Below the pieces are notes generated by a model. That model was not told the origin of the DNA, did no database searches, and was given only the letters and a program-made list of their open reading frames with translations. A stretch of DNA of 6,408 nt from Alphaproteobacteria bacterium (GTDB taxonomy: Bacteria > Pseudomonadota > Alphaproteobacteria > RS24). The translations under genes were made by a program, and so were the position numbers. The stretch spans positions 1 to 6,408 of the forward strand of contig JAKMCZ010000078.1 in NCBI GenBank assembly GCA_022428185.1, read 5' to 3'. Shown here piece after piece: positions 5,233 to 6,408 of the stretch. How positions within the stretch are numbered: position 1 is the first letter of the stretch; each line of letters starts with the position of its first letter.

Positions 5233-6408
5233 ATGGTTTGGGACAGCGATATTGAGGAGATTAAAAAACGCCGCAAACTTGCCAAACAACAAGGCGGCAA
5301 AGACGCGGTTGCAACGCATCATGAAAAGGGTCGACTGACCATTCGAGAGCGCATTGATGCTCTGCTCGATAAAAACAGTTTTGACGAAATCGGCGAAGGC
5401 GCCGGTGTCCCCGATTATGAGAAGGGCACGCTGAAAGATTTTCAGCCCGCCAATTTCGTTCTTGGTTTCGGCCAAATTGAAGGCCGAAAAGTCATTGTCG
5501 GTGGTGAAGATTTTACCGTGCGCGGTGGCTCGCCCAATCCGGCTGGCCTGCGTAAAAGCGTCTATACCGAAAAATTGGCACTGCAATATAAAGTGCCGCT
5601 CATTCGCCTGCACGAAGGTGGCGGCGGTTCGGTTGGCGGCACCAATAAGGAAACAGACCGTCGCCCGCTGGGTGAACCGGTGTTTACCCAATCGCGCTTT
5701 GTGCCTCTGGCTGAGACCCTGTCTGCCGTGCCGGTCGCCTCGGCTGCTTTAGGGCCGGTGGCAGGATTGCCCGCCGCACGTCTGGTGGCATCGCATTTTA
5801 CCGTAATGACCGAAAACGCCGCTGTCCTCATCGCCGGGCCGCAAGTGGTTAAACGCGCGCTCGGCCATGACATGACCAAAGAAGAATTGGGTGGGCCGCA
5901 AGTGCATTTAAGCTCGGGCGCGATTGACAATCTGGCGACTGATGAAGAAGACGCAATGGCTCAAATCCGGCGCTTCCTGTCATATCTGCCCGATAATGCG
6001 TGGCAATATCCTGAAAAACTCAAAGCAAAAGACAAGGTTGATCGCTGCGAAGATATGCTGGCCGATATTGTGCCGACCAATCGTCGACAGCCTTTTCAAA
6101 TGCGTAAAATCATCGACGCGGTGGTTGATAAGCAAGATGATGGCTCAAGCTTTTTTGAAATGTCACGAAAATACGGCCCCAGCTTGATAACCGGCTTGGC
6201 GCGCTTAGATGGCGAGAGCGTTGGCGTTATCGGCAATGATTGCATGTATTATGCCGGGGCAATGACCGCCGCTGCTGCGCAAAAGCTGCGCCGCTTTGCC
6301 GATTTTTGTAACAGCTTTCATTTACCGATTATCAGCTTTGTTGACGAGCCGGGCTTTATGATTGGCCCCGATAGCGAACAAGCGGGTACTATTCGCCACG
6401 GCACGGCA
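5233..6408 (+). CDS. Acyl-CoA carboxylase carboxyltransferase (beta) subunit, 3' truncated by window
   Basis: The frame from ATG 5233 stays open to the last base, giving 392 residues of a family that is usually about 510-530 long, so about a quarter is missing. The N-terminal part shows the family start (KGRLTIRERIDALLD, 32-46), VVGG-like VIVGGEDFTVRGGS (88-100) and a glycine-rich loop HEGGGGSVGG (127-136). ALGPVAGLPAARLVASHF (172-189), TKEELGG (215-221) and FLSYLP (248-253) follow. The C-terminal half begins near IVPTNRR and QPFQMRKIIDAVVD, with SFFEMSRKYGPSLITGLARLDG and, at the end, FVDEPGFMIGPDSEQAGTIRHG (broken across 369-390), the second acyl-CoA/oxyanion region. The enzyme moves the carboxyl group from carboxybiotin to an acyl-CoA. 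The sequence is nearest, by eye, to propionyl/methylcrotonyl-type beta subunits, but the substrate is undetermined. The biotin carboxylase subunit is presumably downstream. Confidence 0.93.
   Translation, partial: MVWDSDIEEIKKRRKLAKQQGGKDAVATHHEKGRLTIRERIDALLDKNSFDEIGEGAGVPDYEKGTLKDFQPANFVLGFGQIEGRKVIVGGEDFTVRGGSPNPAGLRKSVYTEKLALQYKVPLIRLHEGGGGSVGGTNKETDRRPLGEPVFTQSRFVPLAETLSAVPVASAALGPVAGLPAARLVASHFTVMTENAAVLIAGPQVVKRALGHDMTKEELGGPQVHLSSGAIDNLATDEEDAMAQIRRFLSYLPDNAWQYPEKLKAKDKVDRCEDMLADIVPTNRRQPFQMRKIIDAVVDKQDDGSSFFEMSRKYGPSLITGLARLDGESVGVIGNDCMYYAGAMTAAAAQKLRRFADFCNSFHLPIISFVDEPGFMIGPDSEQAGTIRHGTA

Noticed and set aside
4957..5691. Long open frame of 244 codons on the minus strand
   Set aside because: It lies antisense to the clear biotin-carrier and carboxyltransferase genes, has no recognisable domain, and is best explained as a shadow of their codon pattern.
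5562..5930. 122-codon minus-strand frame inside the carboxyltransferase gene
   Set aside because: Ser/Thr/Pro/Arg-rich translation antisense to highly conserved carboxyltransferase motifs; a shadow.

Overview
The window reads as ordinary, gene-dense chromosome from a Gram-negative bacterium, most likely an alphaproteobacterium of intermediate GC content. This is an inference from the style of the LptD, MipA/OmpV and acyl-CoA carboxylase proteins; I cannot name a genus. I found no mobile element, CRISPR array, tRNA, rRNA or phage gene. Six complete or partial genes are well supported, plus one small membrane protein.

Left block (1-3863, + strand): the 3' end of a Wzz-type polysaccharide chain-length regulator is followed by a WecA-type polyprenyl-phosphate sugar-1-phosphate transferase and then by LptD, the outer-membrane LPS translocon. 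Gaps are 18 and 57 bases, so they may be co-transcribed. They act at three stages of surface glycan biogenesis: WecA loads the first sugar onto undecaprenyl phosphate, Wzz sets polymer length in the periplasm, and LptD inserts finished LPS into the outer leaflet.

Middle block (3872-4912, - strand): a MipA/OmpV-family outer-membrane protein converges on lptD with only eight bases between stop codons. It lies just downstream of a 62-residue single-pass membrane protein of unknown function, and the two probably form a small operon.

Right block (5020-6408, + strand): a free-standing 69-residue biotin carrier protein is followed three bases later by the carboxyltransferase (beta) subunit of an acyl-CoA carboxylase, which runs off the window. 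The order and the tight coupling suggest one carboxylase operon, with the biotin carboxylase subunit expected outside the window. The 107-base gap 4913-5019 separates this operon from the divergent membrane-protein pair and should carry promoters for both.

I did not find a convincing undescribed system. The points most worth checking are the three-cysteine LptD, the placement of lptD next to wzz/wecA, the minimal carboxylase pair, and the uncharacterised small membrane protein.
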